A DNA stretch of 64,000 nt from AP-15 sp963703855 (GCA_963703855.1 CAVPFW010000004.1:208451-272450); one strand, 5' to 3'. Numbered from the stretch's first letter, positions 19,288 to 29,012 are shown. Translations and numbers: made by a program. Notes: a model not told the origin generated them from the sequence alone.

Positions 19288-20475
19288 TCAGTTGTCCGGG
19301 ACCGAGGCCGCGGCCGGCGCCGCCGCCGACGCCATCAGTGCCGGATTGACCACCACGCCGTCTCGGGTCAGCAACGTCGCCTTGACGATCTCGTCGCCAA
19401 GGTCGATCGCGAGCCGGCCCTCTTTATCGACGATCAGCGACAAGAAAGAAAACAGGTTGCGGGCGTAGAGCTGGCTCGCATCGGCGGCGATGCGCGACGG
19501 CATGTTGACGTGGCCGATGATCTTGACCCCGTTCGGGGTGGTGACGATTTCGCCGGGGCGGCTGCCCTCGACATTGCCGCCTTCCTCGACCGCGAGATCG
19601 ACGACGACCGATCCCGGGGTCATCTCGGCGATCATCGCGGCGGTCAGCAGCACCGGCGCCGCGCGGCCCGGAACCAGGGCGGTGCAGATCACCACATCGA
19701 TGCGCTTCAGGATCTCGGCGATCTTCGCCTGCTGCCGCCGCTGATAGTCCTTGCCCATTTCGCGGGCATAGCCCTGCGCGGTTTCCGCCGAGCGCGCGGC
19801 CTCGTCATCGACCGTGATGAAGCTGGCGCCGAGGCTCTCGACCTGCTCCTTGGCGGCGGCCCGCACATCGGTCGCCGAGACGATGGCGCCGAGACGCCGC
19901 GCGGTGGCGATCGCCTGCAACCCGGCGACCCCGGCGCCCATCACCAGCACCCGCGCCGCCTTGATCGTCCCCGCCGCGGTCATCATCATCGGAAAGGCGC
20001 GGCCGAACTCGTCGGCGGCGTCGAGCGCCGCCTTGTAGCCGGCGAGGTTGGCTTGCGAGGACAGCACATCCATCGCCTGCGCGCGGGTGATCCGCGGCAG
20101 CAGCTCGACGGCGAAGGCGGTGATCCCGGCATCGGCATAGGCCTCGACGTCTATCGGGTTGTGCAGCGGCTGCAGCAGGCCGATCAGCACGGCGCCGCGC
20201 TTCAAGGGCCGCAGCTCGTCCGCCTCACCCTCGCCGCCGAGCAGCGGGCGCTGCACCTTGAGCACGACATCGGCGTCGCCGAGCGCCGTCGCCGGGTCGG
20301 CCGCGATCGCGGCCCCGGCCGCGGCAAAGGCGGCGTCGGTAAAGCCGGCGCCGTCCCCCGCTCCCGATTCGGTAACGACCTCAAGCCCGATCGCGACCAT
20401 CCGCCTGACGGTGTCGGGCGAGGCCGCGACGCGGCGTTCGTGCGCCCGCCTTTCCTTGACGACGGCAACCTTCAT
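19288..20475 (-). CDS. pntAA: NAD(P) transhydrogenase subunit alpha part 1 (PntAA), NAD-binding
   Basis: Soluble domain I that binds NAD(H) on the cytosolic face. The 395-residue protein starts at ATG 20473-20475 (MKVAVVKERRAHERRVAASP), as in alanine dehydrogenase/PntA proteins. It contains the RxxQAxxxxxLSSQANLAGYKA segment (ITRAQAMDVLSSQANLAGYK), the Rossmann loop VLVMGAGVAGLQAIATARRLGA, and the mobile-loop region after TAEMTPGSVVVDLAVEEGGN. It is the first gene of the pnt operon. The long frame upstream of 20475 is not coding. Confidence 0.95.
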   Translation of the reverse strand: MKVAVVKERRAHERRVAASPDTVRRMVAIGLEVVTESGAGDGAGFTDAAFAAAGAAIAADPATALGDADVVLKVQRPLLGGEGEADELRPLKRGAVLIGLLQPLHNPIDVEAYADAGITAFAVELLPRITRAQAMDVLSSQANLAGYKAALDAADEFGRAFPMMMTAAGTIKAARVLVMGAGVAGLQAIATARRLGAIVSATDVRAAAKEQVESLGASFITVDDEAARSAETAQGYAREMGKDYQRRQQAKIAEILKRIDVVICTALVPGRAAPVLLTAAMIAEMTPGSVVVDLAVEEGGNVEGSRPGEIVTTPNGVKIIGHVNMPSRIAADASQLYARNLFSFLSLIVDKEGRLAIDLGDEIVKATLLTRDGVVVNPALMASAAAPAAASVPDN

Positions 20476-20889
20476 CGAGCGGCGGTTCCTGAATGCGCCG
20501 GCTGGCGGGCGCGCACAATGCCGCGACGGCGCCGCTTTGTGAAGAGCCAACCCTCGGCGGCGGCTTCTGTCGCGGGCCCGCGGGCGAGCGGCCGAGCTCG
20601 GCTCGCGGCTCCCGGTCGGGGTTTGAGACTGCCCGAAGTCGTCACGCTTTCGCCCGATTTCGCCGCCGTGATACGGTGCCGGGGGGCGCCGATCCGATGC
20701 AGGCGGTGGTACGCGAGCACTGGGCTGCTCGGGTCTGGCGGGGGGTGCGCAACGCGGTGGTGCAGGACCGCCGGGAATAACCCGTTCAGGAGGTGCGTTG
20801 TCGCTGGGCCGAGATCGGCAGGATCGCCGAGCCATCGCGTCGCCGACGGGAGCTCCGCCGGCAGCCGGTTCGGCGACCAGCTGATAGCG
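20476..20889. other. Divergent intergenic region, pntAA to sigma factor
   Basis: The region lies between two divergent units, so it should hold both promoters. A GGAATAAC motif at 20775-20782 followed by a good RBS CAGGAGG (20787-20793) is the clearest signal; the first resembles the -35 element of some ECF-sigma promoters, which would fit autoregulation of the downstream sigma gene. No coding frame is credible. Confidence 0.35.
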
Positions 20890-21384
20890 GTGCTGCCGCG
20901 GCTTCGCCGATTTGCGCGCGGGCTGACGGGGTCCGCGGTCGACGCTGACGATCTCGTTCAGGCGGCATGCGAGCGGGCGCTGGCGCGCCGGCATCAGTTT
21001 CAGGAGGGCACCCGGTTCGACAGCTGGATGTTCCGCATCGTGCAGACGATATGGATCGACCAGATCCGCTCGCGCGAGGTGCGCAAGCAGGACAGCGATT
21101 ACGGCGAGGACCGCCTCGGAACAGACGAGCCGGTGCGCCGTGTCGAGGCGCGACTGGCGCTGAGCGAGGTGCGCCGCGCCGTCGATCGCCTGCCGCCGGA
21201 CCAGCGCACGGTGCTGTTGCTGGTGACCGTCGACGGGCTCAGCTACAAGGAGGCTGCCGAAGTGGTGCAGGTGCCGGTCGGGACGGTGATGAGCCGCCTC
21301 GCCCGCGCTCGGACCGCGCTGGTGCTCCAGCTCGAAGCCGGCGGCGGAATGCGCAGGAGTAGGAAGGATGCAGAAGCGCAGTGA
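20890..21384 (+). CDS. ECF-family RNA polymerase sigma factor (start uncertain)
   Basis: A short sigma-70-family factor with only regions 2 and 4. Region 2 reads LPRLRRFARGLTG, DADDLVQAACERALARRHQF, FDSWMFRIVQTIWIDQIR. Region 4 reads VRRAVDRLPPDQRTVLLLVT, LSYKEAAEVVQVPVGTVMSR with the -35-binding helix-turn-helix. The only in-frame start codon near the conserved region is GTG 20890, which clips about five residues. A TTG at 20798 with a near-perfect RBS is in another frame; one missing base near 20869 would join it and add about 25 residues. It overlaps the anti-sigma gene by 17 bases, so the two are coupled. Confidence 0.85.
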   Translation: MLPRLRRFARGLTGSAVDADDLVQAACERALARRHQFQEGTRFDSWMFRIVQTIWIDQIRSREVRKQDSDYGEDRLGTDEPVRRVEARLALSEVRRAVDRLPPDQRTVLLLVTVDGLSYKEAAEVVQVPVGTVMSRLARARTALVLQLEAGGGMRRSRKDAEAQ

Positions 21385-22246
21385 CGGCCTTCTCGTCGCC
21401 TATCTCGACGGCGAGATCGAGGCGGCCGAGCAGCGCGAGGTCGAAGCTTGGCTCGACAGCGACCCGGCCTCGCGCGAGCGGCTGGCGGCGCTCGCGGTCT
21501 CGGCGAAGCTGGTGCGCGACGCCTTTGACGAGGTCGTGCACGAGCCGATGCCCGAGCGCTTGATCGCCGCCGCCCGCGGCGAGACCGAAGCCTCTCGAAC
21601 CGGCTTCCGGCTGCTGTCCTTCAGGCGCCGGTCCGGCTCGGAAAGGCCGGCTTCGCTGCGCCGCGGGCGTCTGGGATTGCCGTTCGCCGCTTCGTTCCTG
21701 GGGCTGCTGATTGGCGGCGGTGCGGCGTATCTCGGCGTCGGCCGGCTGCCCTCCGGGGTCGCTGCCGGCGATGTCGGGCGGCCTGCGGTCGAGGCGACCG
21801 TCGCGAAAAACCTCTGGCTCGACAACGCCGCCGGCTATTTCAAGCTGTTCGCCAGCGCCGGCGACAACGCGCTGGTCGACGTTCCGGCCACCGGCGACAC
21901 CCGCGAGGCATTGCAAAAGATCAGCGGAAGCCTGCCGCAGCAGGTGCACCTGCCCGATCTCAAGCCCTGGGGTCTCAATTTCCGCGGCGCCCGGCTGATC
22001 GTCATCGACGGCAGCCCGGCCGCCCAGCTCGTCTACAACACCGACAACAAGGCGATCGGCCCGCTCGCGCTGATCATCGGCTCCTCCAAGCAACCCGATA
22101 TCCCGCCGACCTTCGATCGCCGACAGGACGTGAACCTGATTTATTGGCGCCATCAGGGGCGCGCCTATGCCCTCGTCGGCCAAGCGAATATCGGTTACCT
22201 CTGGGGCATCGGCAACGACGTCGCCTGGCAGCTCGACGCGATTTGA
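21368..22246 (+). CDS. Membrane-anchored anti-sigma factor
   Basis: A 292-residue single-pass membrane protein. The cytosolic N-terminus (about residues 1-75) has the anti-sigma zinc-finger-like fold, LLVAYLDGEIEAAEQREVEA and RERLAALAVSAKLVRDAFDE, but without the His-x3-Cys-x2-Cys zinc motif. A single helix follows at about residue 100-120 (LPFAASFLGLLIGGGAAYLG). The remaining 170 residues are periplasmic, with YFKLFASAGDNALVDVPATG and LVGQANIGYLWGIGNDVAWQ. Overlap with the sigma gene indicates it binds and silences that factor. The periplasmic domain is probably the sensor. Confidence 0.82.
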   Translation: MQKRSDGLLVAYLDGEIEAAEQREVEAWLDSDPASRERLAALAVSAKLVRDAFDEVVHEPMPERLIAAARGETEASRTGFRLLSFRRRSGSERPASLRRGRLGLPFAASFLGLLIGGGAAYLGVGRLPSGVAAGDVGRPAVEATVAKNLWLDNAAGYFKLFASAGDNALVDVPATGDTREALQKISGSLPQQVHLPDLKPWGLNFRGARLIVIDGSPAAQLVYNTDNKAIGPLALIIGSSKQPDIPPTFDRRQDVNLIYWRHQGRAYALVGQANIGYLWGIGNDVAWQLDAI

Positions 22247-22412
22247 ACCGAGGGCGCCGGCCGATCGTGTGCCGTGGCCCGCTCGGCCGGGCCGGCAGGT
22301 CCCGGGCGGCGTCGCGGTATTGGCGGATCGGCGGCGGCCCGAACTTTCCCGAATCTCGTCGAGCTGGGGAACGCGGCCTGGAGGGGCGGCCGAACCCGAC
22401 AGGATAAACCCG

Positions 22413-23087
22413 ATGCGGTTGCTGCTCATCGAGGATAACGAGCGCTTCGCCGAGCTGCTCAGGCGGGGTCTCGCCGCCGCCGGGTTCGTCGTCGATGTCC
22501 TGGCGACGGCTGCGGATGCGACGGCGGCCCTGCGCACCAGCCGCTTTGAGATCGTCATCCTCGATCTCGGGCTGCCCGACGCCGATGGCCTCGAGGTGCT
22601 GAGCGAAATGCGCAAACGCCGCGACGCAACCCCGGTCCTGATCCTGACCGCGCGCGGCAGCCTGAAGGATCGCGTCACCGGACTGGGCAGCGGCGCCGAC
22701 GACTATCTGGTCAAGCCCTTTGCCCTCGAAGAGCTGATCGCCCGGCTGCGGGCATTGCTGCGGCGGCCGGGCAACTTGCTGGGCGTCCCGCTCGAACTCG
22801 GCAACCTGACGCTCGACACCGTCGCGCGGCAGGTTTTTGTAGGCGAGGAGCCGATCTTCTTTTCGCCGCGCGAGATCGCCGTTCTCGAGCATCTGCTGCG
22901 TCGCAGCGGACGGGTGGTCGGCAAGACCCTATTGGAAAACAACCTCTACGGGCTGTCGCAGGAGGTCGGGTCGAACGCCGTCGAAGTTTATATCCATCGA
23001 CTGCGCAAGCACCTCGCCGAAGTCGACGCTTCGGTCCAGATTCACACTTTGCGCGGCGTCGGCTATCTGATCTCCGAGAGAAAATGA
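22413..23087 (+). CDS. OmpR-family response regulator
   Basis: A 224-residue two-domain regulator. The receiver has the acidic pair in LLLIEDNERFAELL, the phosphoryl-accepting Asp in FEIVILDLGLPDADG (about residue 51), the Thr in LILTARG and the Lys in DDYLVKPFALEEL. The C-terminal winged helix (about 125-224) ends VEVYIHRLRKHLAE and TLRGVGYLI. ATG 22413 gives the standard N-terminus; there is no strong RBS. It is followed after one base by its kinase, and preceded by the sigma/anti-sigma pair. Confidence 0.93.
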   Translation: MRLLLIEDNERFAELLRRGLAAAGFVVDVLATAADATAALRTSRFEIVILDLGLPDADGLEVLSEMRKRRDATPVLILTARGSLKDRVTGLGSGADDYLVKPFALEELIARLRALLRRPGNLLGVPLELGNLTLDTVARQVFVGEEPIFFSPREIAVLEHLLRRSGRVVGKTLLENNLYGLSQEVGSNAVEVYIHRLRKHLAEVDASVQIHTLRGVGYLISERK

Positions 23088-23088
23088 G

Positions 23089-24486
23089 GTGATCCGGTTC
23101 CGCTCGGTCGTCTCGCGGATCGTCGCGTTTCACCTGCTAGCGATCATCGCCGCCGCGATCTGCATGCCGCTCGCGCTGTTCCTGATGCTGGACTATGCCG
23201 CGCAAGGGCTGCACCAACGAGCCCTGCGGGATCAGGCGGCCGAGATCCTGCGCTATCTCGACCGGGGTCCCGACGGGACGCCCCGATTATCGCTGCCCGC
23301 GGGATTGGCCGAATTCTATTCGGAAGCCTATGGGCGCGCCGCCTTTGCCGTACTCGACGGCGACGGCCGAGTGTTGTTCTCCTCGCTGTCGGGTAAGCGC
23401 CCGATCACGTCCAAGCGGCCAAAAAGCGCGCCGTTCCAGTTCTTCTCGCAACATCGCGACGGCGACGAGTTCTACGGGGTGACGGTGACAACCGATTTCG
23501 GCGGGCGGCCGCTCCTGATCGAGGTCTCGGAGGACCTCGCCCACCGCGACGTGCTGATCGACGACATCGTCGCCGAATTCTTCACCCGCGTCGGCTGGAT
23601 CACCATTCCCCTGCTGTTGCTGCTGCTGTTCATCGACGTTGCCATTTTCCGACGCGCGATCAGACCGATCGTCGCCGCCTCGGCGCTGGCCGAACAGATC
23701 GGCCCCGACCATACCGAGCTCAGATTGCCGGAAACGGGCATGCCGCGAGAGGTGCTGCCGCTGGTTCGCGCGGTCAACCGGGCGCTCGATCGGCTCGACG
23801 CCGGGTTCCGCGCGCAACGCGAGTTCACCGCCGACGCCGCGCACGAGCTGCGCACGCCGCTGGCGATCCTGCGCACGCAAATCGACATGATCGAGGATCG
23901 CGAGGTGGTGGAGCCGCTGCGCCAGGATGTCGAGAGCATGAGCCGGCTGGTCAACCAGCTGCTCGAAATCTCCGAGCTCGAGGCCTTTGTCATTGCCGAG
24001 GATGAAGTTGCCGACATCGTGGCCATCTCGGGCGAGGTCGCGGCCTTTCTCGCGCCGCTGGCGCTGTCGCAGGGCAAGACCCTGGCGGTAACCGGCGCGC
24101 GCCGCCCGGTGCGGGTCCGCGGCAATGGCGACGCGCTCGCCCGCGCGGTCCGCAATCTCGTCGAAAACGCGCTCGCCCACACCGCGCCCGGATCGACCGT
24201 CGAAATCGCGGTGGCGGGAGAAGGCGTCGTCCGCGTCATGGACCGCGGCCCAGGTGTGCCGAAAACCGAGCGCGAGCACATATTCAAGCGGTTCTGGCGC
24301 TGCGATCGGCGGCGCGGCGGGCATGCCGGGCTCGGTCTGGCGATCGTTGCCCGCATCGCCGAGATGCACGGTGCCGCGGTCGAGGTCGCGGACCGGCCTG
24401 GCGGCGGCGCCGTCCTGGCGATCCGTTTCCCGGCGGTTCTGCCGCCCGGAACCGTCGGCGCGAACCAATTCGAGACCGTGCGCTGA
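23089..24486 (+). CDS. Sensor histidine kinase
   Basis: A 465-residue inner-membrane kinase. There are two membrane helices, IVAFHLLAIIAAAICMPLAL near residue 12 and VGWITIPLLLLLLFIDVAIF near 170, around a 130-residue periplasmic sensor. A HAMP-like linker is followed by the H-box FTADAAHELRTPLAILRTQI (phosphorylated His near residue 252), the N-box RNLVENALAHTAPGS and the G1/G2 boxes VMDRGPGVP and HAGLGLAIV. The start is GTG 23089, two bases after the stop of the partner regulator. The output is expected to be phosphorylation of that regulator. Confidence 0.92.
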   Translation: MIRFRSVVSRIVAFHLLAIIAAAICMPLALFLMLDYAAQGLHQRALRDQAAEILRYLDRGPDGTPRLSLPAGLAEFYSEAYGRAAFAVLDGDGRVLFSSLSGKRPITSKRPKSAPFQFFSQHRDGDEFYGVTVTTDFGGRPLLIEVSEDLAHRDVLIDDIVAEFFTRVGWITIPLLLLLLFIDVAIFRRAIRPIVAASALAEQIGPDHTELRLPETGMPREVLPLVRAVNRALDRLDAGFRAQREFTADAAHELRTPLAILRTQIDMIEDREVVEPLRQDVESMSRLVNQLLEISELEAFVIAEDEVADIVAISGEVAAFLAPLALSQGKTLAVTGARRPVRVRGNGDALARAVRNLVENALAHTAPGSTVEIAVAGEGVVRVMDRGPGVPKTEREHIFKRFWRCDRRRGGHAGLGLAIVARIAEMHGAAVEVADRPGGGAVLAIRFPAVLPPGTVGANQFETVR

Positions 24487-24700
24487 GCGGCGCGGGGCGG
24501 CCCGCGGGACGGCGATCCGGCGGCCCACCGGCGGCCGCGAGAGCGAAGATTTCCTGGACGGTTTCGACCTCATCGGGCATCATCGCCGCGCCGTTGTTCG
24601 ACCGGCATCCTTCCATCGAGCTCCGGTTTTCTCTTCGCGCGGCGTAGACAAGATCCTGCTCGTGCTGGCGCCTTGAAGTATCGGCAAGAAAGGCTACACA

Positions 24701-26975
24701 ATGGTTTCTATCAATTCGACCCCGGAAATGGCGGCTGCCGTCTACGCGGCGATGGCGCGCAATCTCGCGGTGGTCCGCCGCCGGCTTGCGAAGCCGTTGA
24801 CCTTGGCCGACAAGGTCCTGCTCGGACATCTCGACGACCCGGAACACCAGGAGCTCAAGCCCGGCGACAGCTATCTGCTGCTGCGCCCGGACCGCGTCGT
24901 GTTTCAGGACGTGCTGGGGCAGACCGGTCTCTTGCAATTCATGCAGACCCGGCGCGACCGGGTCGCGGTGCCGGCCACGATCCATTGCGACCATCTGATC
25001 CAGGCGCGGGTCGAGGGCTCCGCCGACCTGCGCGAGTCATTGGCCGAAAACAAGGAGGTCTATGATTTCCTGCGCTCGGCGGCGGCCAAATACGGGCTCG
25101 GCTTCTGGGGGCCCGGCGCCGGCATCATCCATCAGGTGGTGCTGGAGAACTACGCGTTTCCCGGCGAGCTGATCATCGGCACCAACTCGCACACGCCCAA
25201 TGCCGGGGGCCTCGGCGCCTGCGCCGTCGGGGTCGGCGGCGCCGATGCGGTCGAGGTCATCGCCGGGCTGCCGTGGGAAGTGCTCTATCCCCGGCACATC
25301 GCGGTCTATCTGACCGGCGAGCTCAATGGCTGGACGGCGCCCAAGGACGTCATCCTCTACGTCGCCGGGGCATTGACCGTCTCTGGCGCCACCAACGCGA
25401 TCGTCGAGTATATCGGCCCCGGCGCGCGCACGATCAGCGCCACCGGCAAGGCGACGATCACCAATATGGGCGCCGAGCTCGGCGCCACCACCTCGATGTT
25501 TCCGGCCGACGAGCGCATGGCGCGCTACCTGCGGGCGACCGGCAAGAGCGCGCTCGTGCCCTTGATGGAGCAGCATCGCGAGCTCCTGGAGCCCGACAAG
25601 GAGGTCGAGGCCGACCCGGCGAAATATTACGACCGCGTCGTCGAGCTCGATCTGTCGAAGCTCGAACCCTACATCGTCGGGCCGCATTCGCCGGACCGGG
25701 CGCGGCCGATCTCGCGGCTTGCCGCCGAGGTCGCCGATGCGAAAAACGGGTTCATCGACCAAATCTCGACCGCGCTGATCGGCAGCTGCACCAACTCGTC
25801 CTACGAAGATATGAGCCGTTCGGCCGATATCGCCGAGCAGGCCAAGGCGCACGGGATCAAGGCCGGCGTGCCGTTTCTGGTCACGCCGGGCTCCGAGCAG
25901 GTGCGCGCCACGATCGAGCGCGACGGCCAGATGCAGTCCTTGAAGGACATCGACGGCACGGTCTTGGCCAACGCCTGCGGCCCGTGCATCGGCCAGTGGC
26001 GCCGTTCAGCCGCGGAGGGTGCGGTGCCGAACACCATCGTCACCTCGTACAACCGCAACTTCCCGCGCCGCAACGACGGGCAGCCGACGACGATGAACTT
26101 TATCGGCAGCCCCGAGATCGTGACCGCGATGGCGCTGGCCGGGCGATTGTCGTTCAACCCGCTGACCGACAATGTGACCGACGGCGAAGGCAAATCGTTC
26201 CGGCTCGATCCGCCGAAACCGGCCCCGGACGTGCCGCCCAAAAATTTCGATCGCGGCCACGCGACCTATATCGCCCCGCCCGAGGACGGCAGCGGCATCA
26301 CCCTGGCGGTCGATCCCAACAGCGAGCGGCTGCAGCTGATGGAGCCGTGGCTCGCCTGGGACCACAAGGACTTTGTCGACTGCCCCGTATTGATCAAGAC
26401 CAAGGGCAAGACCACGACCGACCATATCTCCCCGGCCGGGCCGTGGCTGCGCTATCGCGGGCATCTCGACAGGTTCAGCGACAACATGTTCATGGGTGCG
26501 ATCAACGCCTATACCGGCGAGGCCGGGACCGCGGTCAACGTGCTGACCGGCGAAAAGGGGCAGGCGGTCGCCAAGATCGCCCGCGACTACAAGGCGCGCG
26601 GGGTCAAATGGGTGGCGGTCGGCGATGACAATTACGGCGAGGGTTCGAGCCGCGAGCATGCGGCACTGTCGCCGCGGCTGTTGGGCGGTTGCGCGGTCAT
26701 CGCCCGCAGCTTTGCCCGCATCCACGAGTCGAACCTCAAAAAGCAGGGCCTGCTGGCGCTAACCTTTCAGAAGCTCGGCGGATTACGACCGCATCCGCGC
26801 CGACGATCGCCTGAGCCTGGTCGGGTTGGAGGAGATGGCGGCCGGCCAACCCGTGGAGTGCCGCATTAAGCACGCCGACGGGTCGGGCGAGACGCTCCGC
26901 CTCAACCACACCTTCAGCGCCTCGCAGCTCGAATGGTTCCGCAAAGGCTCGGCGCTGAATTTGTTCCATCACTGA
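24701..26975 (+). CDS. acn: Aconitate hydratase, mitochondrial type, with a late frameshift
   Basis: Interconverts citrate and isocitrate with a 4Fe-4S cluster. The frame from ATG 24701 carries TIHCDHLIQARVEG, WGPGAGIIHQVVLENYAFPG, IGTNSHTPNAGGLGACAVGV, and the cluster Cys in IGSCTNSSYEDM and LANACGPCIGQW, then the swivel-domain GDDNYGEGSSREHAAL and ARSFARIHESNLKKQGLL. After LALTF the frame breaks; deleting one G at about 26777 restores DYDRIRADDRLSLVGLEEM through FRKGSALNLFHH, giving about 757 residues. Length and motifs match the mitochondrial ACO2-type enzyme, rather than the longer AcnA common in alphaproteobacteria. RBS GAAAGG precedes the start. Confidence 0.9.
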
Positions 26976-27093
26976 ATGCCGGTCACCGCTGGGCGATGCC
27001 TCTTGGCTGACGAGGGGCGTCGCCGCGGCGGGCGGCACGAACGGTTCCCGAAAAGCACCGCCGGCGGGGTGCCGCCGCACGAGGGGGAGACTC

Positions 27094-28389
27094 ATGTTTC
27101 GCAGCACCGGGCACAACAGCCGGAGGAGATCGGTTCGCGCAGCGGTCGCCGCGGCTCTCGCAGCGATGCTGGCCGCGCCCGCCTTGGCGCCGGCGGCCGA
27201 GCCGGCGGGCAAGCCGATCGTGATCGGCTTCAGCATGGCCTTGACCGGCGGGCTCGCGGTCAACGGCACCTCGGGCCTGTTGGCGATGCAGATCTGGGCC
27301 GACGACACCAATAAAAAGGGCGGGCTGCTCGGCCGCCCGGTCAAGCTCGATTACTACGACGACCAGACCAACCCCTCATTGGTCCCCGGCATTTATACGA
27401 AACTGCTCGATGTCGACAAGGTCGATTTGGTCGTCTCCGGCTACGGCACCAATATCGCCGCACCGGCGATGCCGGTCGTGATCGCCCACAACATGAATTT
27501 TATCGGGCTGTTCGCACTCGACATCAACGAGGAGTTCAAATACTCCAAATACTTCTCGATGCTGCCGGTCGGCCCGGACCCGCGCCCGGCGATCTCGGAG
27601 GGGTTCTTCGACATCGTCAAGGCGCAGAAGGACAAGCTCGGCCTGAAGACGATAGCGCTCGCGGTCGATGACGGCGAGGCGACGCGCAACGCCGCCGACG
27701 GCGCCCGCATCAACCTCAAAAAGGCCGGGCTCGACATCGTCTACGACCGCACCTACCCGCCGACGACGACCGACTTCACCCCGATCATCCGCGCGATCCA
27801 GGCGACCAACGCGGATGTCGTCTACATATCGTCCTATCCGCCCGACAGCGTCGGCGTCATCCGCAGCGTCCACGAATTGGGGCTCGACACCAAGATTTTC
27901 GGCGGCAATCTGACCGGGCCGCAGAGCACTTCGATCAAGACGTCGCTCGGGCCGATGCTGAACGGCATCATCACCTTCGACTGGTGGCTGCCGGCGCCGG
28001 CGCTGCGCTTTCCCGGGGTCATGGAGTTCCTCGCCGAGTACCAGGCGCGGGCCAAGGGCAAGGGCGTCGACCCGCTCGGCTATTATCTGGCACCCTGGGC
28101 ATACGCCGATCTGCAGGTGCTGGGCGACGCCGTCGAGGGCGCCAAAGGCCTCGACCAGGACAAGATCGCCGACTGGATCCGCAGCCACACCTTCAAGACC
28201 GTGGTCGGCGACGTGACGTTCGGCAAAAACGGCGAGTGGGCGAAGCCGCGGATCATGACGATCCAGTTTCAGAACATCAGCAGCACCAAGGTCGACGACT
28301 TCCGCGACGGCAACGGCGAAACCGTGCTGTGGCCCGACCAATACAAAGCCGGCGACCCGATCCTGCCCTACTCGAAGATCAAGCACTGA
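27094..28389 (+). CDS. ABC transporter substrate-binding protein, branched-chain amino acid (LivK) type
   Basis: A 431-residue periplasmic binding protein (type I fold). The signal peptide is AAVAAALAAMLAAPALAPAA, after which the mature protein starts PIVIGFSMALTGGLAVNGTS, the classic Peripla_BP_6 opening. Further hallmarks are WADDTNKKGGLLGRPVKLDY, DQTNPSLVPGIYTKLLDVDK and ADVVYISSYPPDSVGVIRSV. Ligand specificity is unknown; such proteins also bind aromatic acids, urea and amides. No permease or ATPase genes are adjacent, so it is an orphan or its partners are elsewhere. RBS GGGGGAG lies just before ATG 27094. Confidence 0.88.
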   Translation: MFRSTGHNSRRRSVRAAVAAALAAMLAAPALAPAAEPAGKPIVIGFSMALTGGLAVNGTSGLLAMQIWADDTNKKGGLLGRPVKLDYYDDQTNPSLVPGIYTKLLDVDKVDLVVSGYGTNIAAPAMPVVIAHNMNFIGLFALDINEEFKYSKYFSMLPVGPDPRPAISEGFFDIVKAQKDKLGLKTIALAVDDGEATRNAADGARINLKKAGLDIVYDRTYPPTTTDFTPIIRAIQATNADVVYISSYPPDSVGVIRSVHELGLDTKIFGGNLTGPQSTSIKTSLGPMLNGIITFDWWLPAPALRFPGVMEFLAEYQARAKGKGVDPLGYYLAPWAYADLQVLGDAVEGAKGLDQDKIADWIRSHTFKTVVGDVTFGKNGEWAKPRIMTIQFQNISSTKVDDFRDGNGETVLWPDQYKAGDPILPYSKIKH

Positions 28390-28680
28390 ACGTCCCCACT
28401 TTTGCGTCATTCCCGCCGAAAGCGCCGGGCCGTCCGAGGAAGGTTCTGGTACAATAACGACGGGTCTGGACGTATGACGCAGTCCAAAATCGTCGTGCCC
28501 GGCCTTGTGCCGGGCATCCACGTCTTGCCGGCGTCACAGGAGAGGCGTGGATGGCCGGGTCAAGCCCGGCCAAGACGAAAAAATGGCGTCTCGTGCCGAG
28601 CGCTCGAGCAGCAGCTCTGGGTCCCCGCTTTCGCGGGGATGATGGCAACTCACAGGACCAGCCCGTCTCGGTCCCTCGTT
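28390..28680. repeat. Dispersed palindromic intergenic repeats
   Basis: The segment holds several imperfect inverted repeats: CCGGGCATCCACG near 28510 against CGTGGATGGCCGGG near 28545, and GGGTCAAGCCCGGCC near 28556, plus TCCCCGCTTTCGCGGGGATGATGG near 28622. These words are typical of alphaproteobacterial extragenic palindromes that occur in many copies per genome. Related words occur at about 30480, 45050 and 45180. No gene is seen. Confidence 0.6.
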
Positions 28681-28966
28681 CGGGGACGCCTTCGACGCGG
28701 AAGATTTCTTCGAGCTGCGGGCTCATCGGCAGGTCGAGGCGCTCGCCGGTCGGCAATCGCAGCTGAAACCATTTGTTGTAGAGCTGGACCAGCTCGCGGC
28801 TTTGGGCGAGCCTGGTGAAGGCGCGGTCTACCACCGCGGCGAAATCCGGATCGTCCTTGCGGTACATCAGCCCATAGGGGTCGTAGGACAGATAATCGCC
28901 GACGATTTGATAGCGATCGCCCAAATCGTGCGTCGCCACCAGGCCGTAGAGCAGCACGTCGTCGGT
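28681..28966 (-). pseudogene. Remnant of an amino-acid ABC transporter binding protein (GltI-like)
   Basis: About 95 codons match the C-terminal third of a glutamate/aspartate-type periplasmic binding protein (SBP_bac_3): DDVLLYGLVATHDLGDRYQI, YDPYGLMYRKDDPDFAAVVD, LVQLYNKWFQLRLPTGERLD and MSPQLEEIFRVEGVPE. There is no start codon, signal peptide or N-terminal lobe; the upstream side is cut close to the P450 gene and the downstream side runs into palindromic repeats. It is a deletion remnant, not a functional gene. Confidence 0.75.
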
Positions 28967-29012
28967 GGGACCCCCCAGGGGCTGGGTGGGTGAGGGTGAC
29001 GAGGTATGGAAT

